Source of the DNA: an uncultured Porphyromonadaceae bacterium
Lineage (GTDB): Bacteria; Bacteroidota; Bacteroidia; Bacteroidales; Muribaculaceae
Reading direction: 5' to 3'
Assembly (NCBI GenBank): GCA_900540205.1
Contig: UQER01000005.1
Location: 69,376-133,375, forward strand
DNA: 64,000 nt
Part shown: one piece after another, positions 1 through 8,814 of the stretch
Position numbering within the stretch: position 1 is the stretch's first letter
Layout: each line of letters opens with the position of its first letter
Translations under genes and position numbers: made by a program
Notes under the pieces: generated by a model
Told to the model about the DNA's origin: nothing
Databases searched by the model: none
The model's input: the letters and a program-made list of their open reading frames with translations, nothing else

Positions 1-100
1 CATGACGCAACTTCAGCTCATAGGGATAGAATCTTAATTCCACTGCATTTGAGGACACCAAAGAAATTAAAAAGAAAAATAAAGCTATGATTTTTTTCAT
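1..100 (-). CDS. N-terminal part of an exported protein (runs off the window)
   Basis: Reading leftward from an ATG at 100-98, an open frame continues to the window edge (33 codons). The translated start is a classic signal peptide: Lys-Lys near the start, then a hydrophobic stretch rich in Ile, Leu and Phe, ending in a small-residue Ser-Ser-Asn-Ala site before Val-Glu-Leu. A good -7 promoter box lies just upstream at 115-108. The mature part visible is only about 14 residues, so no family can be named. It is downstream of, and on the same strand as, the hybrid two-component regulator, but its own promoter suggests independent transcription. It may be another PUL protein; that is inference. 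Confidence 0.6.
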   Translation of the reverse strand, partial: MKKIIALFFFLISLVSSNAVELRFYPYELKLRH

Positions 101-107
101 GACACCG

Positions 108-115
108 CAAATTTA
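108..115 (-). promoter_or_regulatory. Bacteroidota -7 promoter box for the partial leftward gene
   Basis: On the minus strand this reads TAAATTTG, matching TAnnTTTG. Transcription would begin only a few bases before the ATG at 100, implying a very short leader. The -33 element is not clear. Confidence 0.5.
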
Positions 116-171
116 AACATATTTACGCACAATAAGAACCAATGCATGCATTCAGCGCCAGCCACCTACTG

Positions 172-3100
172 TCACACTCCTCCATGACCTGCGCGATAAG
201 CCCGCGGCGACTGATGGAAGCGTTCTTTGAAACAGCGGCTGAAATACCGTGGCGACGAGAAGCCCAAGGCATAGGCGATATCGGATATATTGGTTTCAGG
301 CTGCTCGCTGAGCATTTTCATTGCATGCTTCATCTTTATGGCAACCACAAAGTCGTTTGGCGTCTGTCCGGAAACAGTCTTGATGCGTAAGAACAGCGAT
401 GTACGCGACACATTCATTGCCGCTGCAAACCGGTCTATATTGAAGTCTCCATCGGCGAGGTTCGCTTCCACCACCTCCACTGCGCGGCGCATGAACGCAA
501 TATCTGCACCACCTGAGGCAAACATGGAGTTAGTCGTATCATCAGGACGCGCCGGTACCGGCACTTTGTTGTCGGCACGCTTCTGGTGTTTTGACACAAG
601 ATTGCGGCAACGGGCCAGCAACTGACGTACATCGAACGGAAGTGTAAGGTAATCGTCAGCACCGGCATTAAGAGCCTCAAGAATCTCGTGGTCAGCGCTA
701 TGCGAGCTAACAAATACATACGGTGTATCGGCCGTCGCACTCTGTGACTTCACTTTCCGGCATAGTTTCACACCTGATATACCCGGCAGACTGTAGCCGC
801 TGACAATCAGGCGCGGCGAGTTCTCTTCAATCATGTTCATGGCCTCTGTGCCGTCACCGGTTGACAAGATGCGGAAATAAGGACGGAAAATATCAGTAAG
901 CATGTCACGCAGCTGAACGTTTCCCTCTGCGATTACCATGACATCATCACGCATAGGCTCCGGCTCCTCCTGCTGGACAGCCGGAATCTCGACCGGCAAC
1001 ATCGGACGCGTATGCTGAACGTTATACTCCTTAGCCTGACGGTAATCTCCGGAACCGGCAATCTGGTCATCGGCAAAATGATCGCGTCCCGTTGGCAGTG
1101 TCACAACAAACGAGGCTGATTGCCCTGGAGTGCTGAACACCTCTATTTTGCCATGATGCAACTCCACGATACCCTTGGCGAGCGCAAGCCCGACACCCAC
1201 ACCCTGCCAGTCGCCATCCACATCTGTATTCCCCTGATAGAACCGGTTGAAAATTTTGTCGATGTCCTCTGCCGGGATACCACATCCGGTGTCTGACACC
1301 TCGATTACCACTGTTCCGTCGCCACGGCGCACACTCAGTGTAACCTCCCCGCCGGCTTCCGTATGCTTGAATGCATTGGAAAGCAGATTATTCACCACCT
1401 TCCGCAACTGCGCGGGATCATACCATAACATCAACGACTCATTGGAACGGTTAAAACGGAACCTGATATCCTTGTCCGCTGCATAATCACGGAAAAGAGC
1501 ATGAATTTCAGCCAGAAACTTGACCACATTATGTTCACCTACCTTGATATTCATGGCACCCTGCTCGTAGCGGCGGAAATCGAGCAGTTCGGCCATCATG
1601 TCACGCATAAGGACGCAATTGGTATATGCCCCGTTCACTTTATTAAGAAGTGCATGTGGCATCTGTGGCGAACGCATCAGCGACTCCATTTTCCCCATAA
1701 TCAGAGCCAACGGCGTGCGGAACTCGTTGGATATATTGACAAAAAAACGCAACTTGTTCTGATTCAGCTCTTCCATGTCATTGCTGCGCTGGCGCTCGAG
1801 CGCTATGGCCTGATGCATGGCAACGCGTCGACGGTAAATGCTTACACTCCACCATCCAAGCCCCAGTGCAGCAAGGACATAGGCCACAATAAGAGTCCAG
1901 TGCAGATAGAACGGAGGGAGCACGCTGACCTCAAGAATATGCTCCGGTGCATCGGGGTCCGACGATCCGCGCACATGCAGCCGATAGTCGCCCGGATCAA
2001 GATTGGTAAAACTTACCTGACGGTCGGCAGGCATGGGCAGCCAATCGTCCGAATAGCCTTCAAGACGATATTGCGGAACGAGATTACTGTCGTGAGTGAA
2101 GTCCGTAATGGCGTACTGCAGCGTAAAAAAGTTATGAGCACCGTTGAGAGTGAGAGATTTTGTGGCAGACAAAGCCGTGGGCAATATCCCTGAATCGTCG
2201 GTGGCACCAATCTCCCGGCCATCTACAAAAAGCCTGACGGGGAACACCGAGTAGCGCGTTTCGCGCGGTTTAAGATCATTCGGGGAGAACGTAACCAACC
2301 CGTCGATTCCTCCTGCATAAGCCATGGTTCCGTCAGCCGACAAATGTATTGCCTTGTTATTGAATGCACTGAGCGGCACAGCTCTGCCGATGCTGTAGGA
2401 GGTGGTCTGTTCTCCATCAAGCAAGGCAAGTGCCTTGTCGGTCAGCACAAGCAAACGTCCGTCGGGAAGCTGACGCGCACCAAACACACAATCGGACGGC
2501 AAGCTTCCCTCTGCATGCGTATAATGTATGAATTGCTCCCGCTCACGGTCAAAACGGTCAAGGCCGACTTCAGATGTGCCGATCCAGATATCGTTTGAAG
2601 GCGACACATAAAGAAAATTTATGCCGTTGCTGCCCAGCGAATGCGGCAAGGCATCATCGTGACGATAAAGCTTCATGCGCCTTGTGTTGAAATTATAGCT
2701 GTACAAACCGCCCTCGGCGCCACCGATCCAGAGAGTACGGGCATGGTCAAGGACTATGTCCAGAGCGAGCGATATGACGTGCCCCTCCGAGCCGGTACGG
2801 AACAATGGCGAAAATGCGCCCGATGGGATATCAAACCTGTAAATGCCGTCATGGGTTGCCAACAGTAGGGTGTTCTGGTCGTACATTTCTATGTCGCAAA
2901 CAATATTGGCCTTATCATTCCCCAGAGGGAACACGGTGTACTCGCCCGTGGTCGGATTGTATTTTTTGAGGCCGCCCAGATGAGTGCCTACCCACAGACA
3001 TCGCCTGTGCGCATCATATTTAAGCGCTTTTATGTTATTATAGTCACTTCCGGAATGCATATGCCAGTCAATAGCACCGGTGAGAGGATCTAAACGGTTG

Positions 3101-4242
3101 AGTCCTCCCCCCTCGGTTGCAATCCATACCTTCCCGTAATTATCTTCAGCCATCTCTCCCGTCACCGGATAACTCAGCGACATACCGGGCGAATTGTCGG
3201 CACGGTATGTATTGAAAATGTCATTCTCGGGGTTATAATACAACAGACCGTTAAAGTACGTGCCCACCCACACAGTACCCTGCAGATCGCAGGTAAGCGA
3301 CCACACAGATGAATGGCTCAAGCGCTCGGCTGTAGTGCTCTCCGGAGTATATGCCCCGGTAAGATAATTGTCGAAGTGCGCACCTCGGCCACTGTAACAC
3401 GACAGGCCCTCGAATGTTCCTACCCAAAGGCGCCCCCTGTTGTCGCGGCACACACTGCGGATAAAATTGGAACATACAGATGCAGGGTTACCGGCGTTGT
3501 GTCTGAACTGCTGAATGTGTCCGGAAGGATCTATCATATACAGTCCGTCAGCATGCGTGCCGACCCAGATTTTACCGTCATAATCGGCAAAGACACATGT
3601 GATATTTCCATGCGGAAGCACCGTTTTGCTCTTCCCGTCATGCAGATCATGCCTTATCAGCCCCCCATCCACCATACCAATATATAAAGCGGAATCAACA
3701 ACGTTTAGAACCGATACTTCCGAACCTACACCTTTGATATCTATTTCGGTGCTCCTTCCATCAGGGGTCAACGTAGCAATGCGCCGCCCGAAGGCGTAAA
3801 ACAGGCGCCCACTGCCGTAGGCCACTGCAGTTGCCTGCCTCACCGGAACATTCGTGAACCGGTCAGCCGACAAGTCATAAATGCAGATGCCCGGGATAGT
3901 GAGCACATACACATGGCCGGCTCTGTCACCGGTAATGGCACGCACATAGTTACTCATGGGCGAAAATTTATCGCCCGGAATTTTTCTGAAATTCCTGATA
4001 TGGGTACCGTCGTATACATCAAGTCCTCCTCGCGTACCGATCCATAACAAGCCCCGCTCATCCTGATACGTGGCCATGACCGAATAGTGAGACAACCCGT
4101 CGGCCATTGTCAGGCGGCTGAACGCCGGCTCTGACGCAATTGCCGTGCAGAATGAATACAGCAGATTGATTATAAGCAATGTCAGCACTGTCAGGTGCCT
4201 GGATCCGTTGAAATTGGCATGTGCTGTGCGGATGTTTTTCAT
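172..4242 (-). CDS. Hybrid two-component system regulator (HTCS) with degenerate phosphorelay residues
   Basis: 1356 aa in the usual HTCS order: signal peptide (about 1-37), a long periplasmic region with WIGT/WVGT-type reg_prop beta-propeller repeats (about 40-680), a Y_Y_Y domain (about 690-775), one membrane span (about 782-802), HisKA, HATPase_c, receiver (about 1110-1220) and an AraC-type helix-turn-helix (about 1250-1350). HTCSs sense oligosaccharides in the periplasm and activate the neighbouring PUL, here divergently transcribed. The ATPase motifs are intact (NNLLSNAFKHT, DTGCGIP, GVGVGLAL). The phospho-accepting His of the SHEFRTPL motif is Asn839, the receiver Asp is Gly1149 (SGYSLPG where SDVMMPG is usual), and the receiver Lys is Leu1201 (TLPF for TKPF). 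The fold is therefore conserved but phosphotransfer appears impossible. Family assignment is very secure; how it signals is open. Confidence 0.95.
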   Translation of the reverse strand: MKNIRTAHANFNGSRHLTVLTLLIINLLYSFCTAIASEPAFSRLTMADGLSHYSVMATYQDERGLLWIGTRGGLDVYDGTHIRNFRKIPGDKFSPMSNYVRAITGDRAGHVYVLTIPGICIYDLSADRFTNVPVRQATAVAYGSGRLFYAFGRRIATLTPDGRSTEIDIKGVGSEVSVLNVVDSALYIGMVDGGLIRHDLHDGKSKTVLPHGNITCVFADYDGKIWVGTHADGLYMIDPSGHIQQFRHNAGNPASVCSNFIRSVCRDNRGRLWVGTFEGLSCYSGRGAHFDNYLTGAYTPESTTAERLSHSSVWSLTCDLQGTVWVGTYFNGLLYYNPENDIFNTYRADNSPGMSLSYPVTGEMAEDNYGKVWIATEGGGLNRLDPLTGAIDWHMHSGSDYNNIKALKYDAHRRCLWVGTHLGGLKKYNPTTGEYTVFPLGNDKANIVCDIEMYDQNTLLLATHDGIYRFDIPSGAFSPLFRTGSEGHVISLALDIVLDHARTLWIGGAEGGLYSYNFNTRRMKLYRHDDALPHSLGSNGINFLYVSPSNDIWIGTSEVGLDRFDREREQFIHYTHAEGSLPSDCVFGARQLPDGRLLVLTDKALALLDGEQTTSYSIGRAVPLSAFNNKAIHLSADGTMAYAGGIDGLVTFSPNDLKPRETRYSVFPVRLFVDGREIGATDDSGILPTALSATKSLTLNGAHNFFTLQYAITDFTHDSNLVPQYRLEGYSDDWLPMPADRQVSFTNLDPGDYRLHVRGSSDPDAPEHILEVSVLPPFYLHWTLIVAYVLAALGLGWWSVSIYRRRVAMHQAIALERQRSNDMEELNQNKLRFFVNISNEFRTPLALIMGKMESLMRSPQMPHALLNKVNGAYTNCVLMRDMMAELLDFRRYEQGAMNIKVGEHNVVKFLAEIHALFRDYAADKDIRFRFNRSNESLMLWYDPAQLRKVVNNLLSNAFKHTEAGGEVTLSVRRGDGTVVIEVSDTGCGIPAEDIDKIFNRFYQGNTDVDGDWQGVGVGLALAKGIVELHHGKIEVFSTPGQSASFVVTLPTGRDHFADDQIAGSGDYRQAKEYNVQHTRPMLPVEIPAVQQEEPEPMRDDVMVIAEGNVQLRDMLTDIFRPYFRILSTGDGTEAMNMIEENSPRLIVSGYSLPGISGVKLCRKVKSQSATADTPYVFVSSHSADHEILEALNAGADDYLTLPFDVRQLLARCRNLVSKHQKRADNKVPVPARPDDTTNSMFASGGADIAFMRRAVEVVEANLADGDFNIDRFAAAMNVSRTSLFLRIKTVSGQTPNDFVVAIKMKHAMKMLSEQPETNISDIAYALGFSSPRYFSRCFKERFHQSPRAYRAGHGGV

Positions 4243-4249
4243 AACGCTG

Positions 4250-4257
4250 CAAAATTA
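4250..4257 (-). promoter_or_regulatory. -7 promoter box of the HTCS gene
   Basis: The minus strand reads TAATTTTG followed by CAGC, a full match to TAnnTTTG. The ATG is at 4242, so the predicted leader is only a few bases. No convincing -33 TTTG is seen at the usual distance. Confidence 0.5.
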
Positions 4258-4386
4258 GGCATTATTTTTCAATAATATGCATAAATAATCCAACTAAACG
4301 TACAATATAATTCCAAATAGCACGTATTATTCTCTACATGTGCATTATTTGTACGGTTTGCACAGATACCCTTTATCCCAAAGTAA

Positions 4387-4394
4387 TAAATTTG
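4387..4394 (+). promoter_or_regulatory. -7 promoter box for the GH88-SusCD operon
   Basis: TAAATTTG matches the Bacteroidota -7 consensus. The nearest TTTG upstream is at 4357-4360, a spacer of 26 bases instead of about 20, consistent with an activator-dependent promoter. The regulator is transcribed divergently from the same 190-base gap, so its operator probably lies between 4260 and 4385. Confidence 0.5.
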
Positions 4395-4430
4395 CATTGT
4401 AAATGAAAAACAACAAACACAACACCCTCC

Positions 4431-5648
4431 ATGAAAGCACTCTTTAAATCATGTCCGCTGTTGTTCGCCGCTACAGTTGTGACATCGGCAGCAGGTTCGC
4501 CTGCATCGGACTTCATCAATGAGAATGTAGCCCACGCAGCAAATCAGTACCGGGGTCACCTGGATACAATTGACAGCATAGGGCATTTTGTAAATCCCCG
4601 CACCACCCTTCCGGACGGCAGTATATGGTATGTACCGGTCGACGACTGGTGTTCCGGATTTTTCCCCGGCAGTCTGTGGTATCTTGGAGAGCTGACAGGC
4701 GATCAGGATTGGAGCCGTCGTGCCGCTGATTACACAGAGACGCTCGACTCAGCCCAATATCTCACCTGGCATCACGATGTCGGCTTTATAATAGGGTCAA
4801 GCTATCTCAACGGCTATCGCCTCGGGAAAAAAGAGCAGTATGCCCCCGTAGTTGTCAATGCCGCAAAATCTTTGGCAACACGCTTCCGTCCCGGTGCCGG
4901 AGTGATTCAGTCGTGGAACGTCGACAAAGGATGGCAAAGCGAACGCGGATGGGCCTGCCCTGTGATCATAGACAACATGATGAACCTCGAGATTATGTTT
5001 GAGGCCACCCGCCTTACAGGCGACTCCACCTTCTATGATATTGCCGTATCACATGCCAACACAACTATGGCACACCATTTCCGCCCTGATTTCAGCTGCT
5101 ACCATGTAGTTGACTACGATCCGGCTACGGGCGATGTGCGTCACCGGCAGACCGCACAGGGATATGCCGACGAATCGTCGTGGGCCAGAGGACAGGCATG
5201 GGCGCTCTACGGCTATACCATGTGCTACCGCTACACCGGCGATCCCAACTACATATATCAGGCTATCAAAGTGTGCGATATGATTTTCAACACACCTTCG
5301 ATGCCCGACGATCTTGTGCCGTACTGGGATTACAATGCCCCGAACATACCGTCGGAACCACGCGACGCATCGGCTGCGGCATGCACCGCATCGGCGCTCT
5401 ATGAACTGTCAACCTACCTGCCCGGCCGAGGCTACAAGGAATTGGCCGACAAGGTTGTCGCATCTCTTTCAAGCCCTGCCTACCGCACCGCTACGGGAGA
5501 GAACAACCATTTCCTGCTCATGCATTCTGTCGGCTCAATCCCCCACGGTCATGAAATCGACGTGCCCATCAACTATGCCGACTACTATTATTTAGAAGCA
5601 CTCCTTCGCAAGAAAAAGCTTGACGAAGGCTGCACCAAGCTGTTCTGA
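4431..5648 (+). CDS. Glycoside hydrolase family 88 unsaturated uronyl hydrolase
   Basis: 405 aa with an N-terminal signal peptide (about 1-22). GH88 enzymes hydrate the 4,5-unsaturated uronic acid that polysaccharide lyases leave at the non-reducing end, releasing the terminal sugar. The family's two catalytic aspartates are visible: Asp116 in HHDVGF and Asp181 in IIDNMMN. An aromatic-rich segment (DDWCSGFFPGSLW, about 71-83) and the SSWARGQAWALYG stretch are typical of the (alpha/alpha)6 barrel. First gene of the rightward PUL operon; SusC starts 26 bases after its stop. With the PL8 lyase downstream it forms a lyase-then-hydrolase pathway for a uronic-acid polymer. The exact disaccharide preference cannot be read from sequence. 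Confidence 0.93.
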   Translation: MKALFKSCPLLFAATVVTSAAGSPASDFINENVAHAANQYRGHLDTIDSIGHFVNPRTTLPDGSIWYVPVDDWCSGFFPGSLWYLGELTGDQDWSRRAADYTETLDSAQYLTWHHDVGFIIGSSYLNGYRLGKKEQYAPVVVNAAKSLATRFRPGAGVIQSWNVDKGWQSERGWACPVIIDNMMNLEIMFEATRLTGDSTFYDIAVSHANTTMAHHFRPDFSCYHVVDYDPATGDVRHRQTAQGYADESSWARGQAWALYGYTMCYRYTGDPNYIYQAIKVCDMIFNTPSMPDDLVPYWDYNAPNIPSEPRDASAAACTASALYELSTYLPGRGYKELADKVVASLSSPAYRTATGENNHFLLMHSVGSIPHGHEIDVPINYADYYYLEALLRKKKLDEGCTKLF

Positions 5649-5673
5649 ACAAATAAACCGACCCCTGCAAGAC

Positions 5674-8600
5674 ATGAAACAACTTACAGTTCTCTCGCTC
5701 CTGCTTCTTATGCTTCTGGTTCCGGCATACTCGTCGGCTCAGACAGCATCCGGAAGCGTCACGGTCACCGGCACAGTGGTCGACGAAGCCTCTTTGCCTC
5801 TGATTGGCGCCAGCGTGAACGTAATCGGAACCAAACCGCCCGTCGGTGTAATCACCGACATCGACGGGAACTTTGAACTGCAGCTGACAAAACCGGATGC
5901 AACTCTTGAAGTGCGTTACGTCGGTTATGAAACTGCAGAAGTCAAGGCCACGCCGGGTACAAACATGGAAATTATCCTCAAGGAAAACTCCACTGCCCTC
6001 GAGGAAGTGGTGGCAATCGGTTACGCAGTCACCAAAAAAAGCGACCTTACAGGGTCGGTGGAAAAAGTTTCGATGAAGGACCTCAACAAGGCAAACGTGT
6101 CCTCCTTCGACCAGGCTCTCGGTGGCCGCATTGCCGGTGTGCAGGTCGTTGCCTCCGACGGACAGCCCGGCGAGGGTGCCAACATCGTGATACGAGGCTC
6201 AAACACCATTTCCGATTCGGCCGACGGCACTCCGCTTTATGTAATTGACGGTTTCGCAACGGACGACCCCAACGCCGGTGCCATCAATCCCGCCGACATC
6301 GAATCAATCGACGTCCTGAAGGACGCTTCGGCCACGGCCATCTACGGCGCCCGCGGCGCCAACGGTGTAATCATAATCACCACCAAACGCGGCACGGAAT
6401 CCGCACCGCGCATCACCTATGAAGGCTCCGTCAGTTACCAGCGGCGTCCGAAGGGCCTGAAACTGCTGCAGGGACGTGAATTTGTTGAGTTGCAGGCCGA
6501 AATGCTCACTCCCGACGAGATGAACAAAACCTACTTCAGCTATGATGAGGCTCTCGGCCGCTATCAGACGCTCGACGATTACAACAACCGCAAATCCACC
6601 GACTGGCAGGACGAGGTGTTCCGCAACGCCCCGATGACCAACCACCATCTGGCCCTTACCGGCGGCACAAAGAACACACGCTACTCCGCGGCCCTCTCGT
6701 ATTATCTGCAGGAGGGTACGATCATCAAATCCTCTTACGAGAGCATAAAAGCACGCTCCACTCTGGACCAACGCATCTCCCCCACCGTAAAAATAGGCGC
6801 CGCAATCAATTTTGCCAACAATCTGTCGGTGGGATCAGCACCGACACAGGGCGACGGTCAATCCACTCAGTATTTCCTCTATCAGGTGCTTGCCTACCGC
6901 CCGGTAAAATACCGTTCCACCGACGATCTGGAAGACATAGTTGACAACAACGGAGGGACTTATCCCTACAACCCCGTTAAGACGATACAGAATACGTATG
7001 AACGTCTCCGCAACCGTCAGCTGTCAATGAACGCCTATCTGAACTGGGACATTCTGCCCGACCTTCTGTTCAAAGCCACCTTCGCCTACACCTGGCGGGA
7101 GGCCCGCACCGAAAAGTTCTATAACAAGGACACATATTTCGGCGATCCGGCCTACTCCCCTACCGGCTCGAACGGCAGCTTCAACATCAAGGAATGGAAC
7201 AGCTGGAGCAACGAGTACACGCTCAATTACCGCCACCAATGGGGACAGCACAAGTTCAATGGTCTTGTCGGTATGTCTCTGTCAAGCAAGCAGATTTCAA
7301 ATGTCGGGGCAAAAAGTGTCATGATTCCCTGGGACGAACTTGGATTCTGGGGCATAGACTCCGGAACAGCCCAAAGCGTATTGGCAGACAACGTACGCGA
7401 CCGAATGATGTCGTTCTTCGGACGATTCAACTACGATTTCCGGGGGCGCTATCTGTTCACAGCCACCCTGCGTGCCGACGGTTCTTCTCGGTTCGACAAC
7501 CACAAATGGGGCATTTTCCCCTCGGCATCCATGGCCTGGCGCATCATCGACGAGCCCTTCATGGCCGGAGCCACCGGATGGCTCAGCAACCTGAAACTGC
7601 GCATAGGCTGGGGTGCTACAGGCAACAACGCCACCCGTGAGATGTATCCCTCCAACCTTCTCTACTGGGGAGGTGAGAACTATCCGTGGAACAACAATCT
7701 GCATCAGGCCCTGTACATGCTGCAGCTGGCGAACCGCAATCTGAAATGGGAAACCACATATCAGACCAACATCGGCCTCGACTTCGCGCTATGGAACAAC
7801 CGCCTGCACGGGTCGGTGGACGTTTATGACAAGGACACTCGCGACCTTCTGCTCTACGCCGACGTTCCCCCTTCAATCGGTTTCACACAGGTGCAGCAGA
7901 ACATCGGCAGCATCTCGAACCGTGGACTTGAAATCACGCTTAACGCCACTATTCTTCCCGGCATACGCGGATCGTTGAAATGGACCTCAAGCTTCAACAT
8001 CTCTTTCAACAAGAACAAGGTCACCGCGCTTTCCAACGGACAGGAGAGCCGCATGGCAGGCATCAGGTATCCGTCGATTCCCGACCTCTACATATGCAAA
8101 GTAGGTCATCCTCTTTCCGAAATGTACGGCTACGTCTACGACGGTGTGTACCAGTATTCCGACTTCGACGAGGTGTCGCCGGGCGTCTTCCGCCTCAAGG
8201 ACGGCATTCCCGACAACACCAACGACCGCGCAAACATACGCCCCGGCGACCCCAAGCTCCGCGACATCAACGGCGACGGGAAAATCACCACTGAGGACCG
8301 CACCATCATCGGCCACGGACTGCCGATACATACCGGCGGATTCATCAACAACTTTGAGTGGAAAGGCTTTGACCTCAGCATATTCCTGCAGTGGAGCTAC
8401 GGCAACGACGTGATAAACTACAACCGCGTGCTGCTCGAAAGCCTTCAGGGCAGGCATCTGAACCAGCTTGCCTCTGCCGCCGACCACTGGCGTCCGGACA
8501 CCCCCACCGACTACCTGTGGGCACCCAACCGCGGCCTCAACAACCTGCACACTTCGCGCGAAGTGGAGGACGCATCCTTCCTGCGTCTGAAAAACATTCA

Positions 8601-8814
8601 GCTGGGCTACACCCTCCCGGCCAAATTGCTCCGCGGCACACGCCTCTCAGCTGTCCGCCTCTACCTCGCCGCACAGAATCTGGCCACATGGACGCGCTAC
8701 ACCGGGTACGACCCTGAAGTGTCAACCCGCAATTCCGCCATGACACGCGGATTCGACTATTCTGCCTATCCCAAGGCACAATCATTCACCTTTGGAGTAA
8801 AAATCGATCTATGA
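5674..8814 (+). CDS. susC-like: SusC-like TonB-dependent outer-membrane transporter
   Basis: 1046 aa from the ATG at 5674; an in-frame extension begins at 5620 inside the GH88 gene, but the signal peptide MKQLTVLSLLLLMLL (residues 1-23) fixes the start here. Domains: carboxypeptidase-regulatory-like beta-sandwich (about 28-115), a TonB-box/plug start of the SusC type (EEVVAIGYAVTKKSDLTGSV, about 125-145), plug domain with the DASATAIYGARGANGVI signature, then a 22-strand-type barrel ending in an aromatic C-terminus. SusC proteins import oligosaccharides in complex with SusD. Its stop overlaps the susD ATG by four bases (ATGA), so the two are translationally coupled. Confidence 0.96.
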   Translation: MKQLTVLSLLLLMLLVPAYSSAQTASGSVTVTGTVVDEASLPLIGASVNVIGTKPPVGVITDIDGNFELQLTKPDATLEVRYVGYETAEVKATPGTNMEIILKENSTALEEVVAIGYAVTKKSDLTGSVEKVSMKDLNKANVSSFDQALGGRIAGVQVVASDGQPGEGANIVIRGSNTISDSADGTPLYVIDGFATDDPNAGAINPADIESIDVLKDASATAIYGARGANGVIIITTKRGTESAPRITYEGSVSYQRRPKGLKLLQGREFVELQAEMLTPDEMNKTYFSYDEALGRYQTLDDYNNRKSTDWQDEVFRNAPMTNHHLALTGGTKNTRYSAALSYYLQEGTIIKSSYESIKARSTLDQRISPTVKIGAAINFANNLSVGSAPTQGDGQSTQYFLYQVLAYRPVKYRSTDDLEDIVDNNGGTYPYNPVKTIQNTYERLRNRQLSMNAYLNWDILPDLLFKATFAYTWREARTEKFYNKDTYFGDPAYSPTGSNGSFNIKEWNSWSNEYTLNYRHQWGQHKFNGLVGMSLSSKQISNVGAKSVMIPWDELGFWGIDSGTAQSVLADNVRDRMMSFFGRFNYDFRGRYLFTATLRADGSSRFDNHKWGIFPSASMAWRIIDEPFMAGATGWLSNLKLRIGWGATGNNATREMYPSNLLYWGGENYPWNNNLHQALYMLQLANRNLKWETTYQTNIGLDFALWNNRLHGSVDVYDKDTRDLLLYADVPPSIGFTQVQQNIGSISNRGLEITLNATILPGIRGSLKWTSSFNISFNKNKVTALSNGQESRMAGIRYPSIPDLYICKVGHPLSEMYGYVYDGVYQYSDFDEVSPGVFRLKDGIPDNTNDRANIRPGDPKLRDINGDGKITTEDRTIIGHGLPIHTGGFINNFEWKGFDLSIFLQWSYGNDVINYNRVLLESLQGRHLNQLASAADHWRPDTPTDYLWAPNRGLNNLHTSREVEDASFLRLKNIQLGYTLPAKLLRGTRLSAVRLYLAAQNLATWTRYTGYDPEVSTRNSAMTRGFDYSAYPKAQSFTFGVKIDL

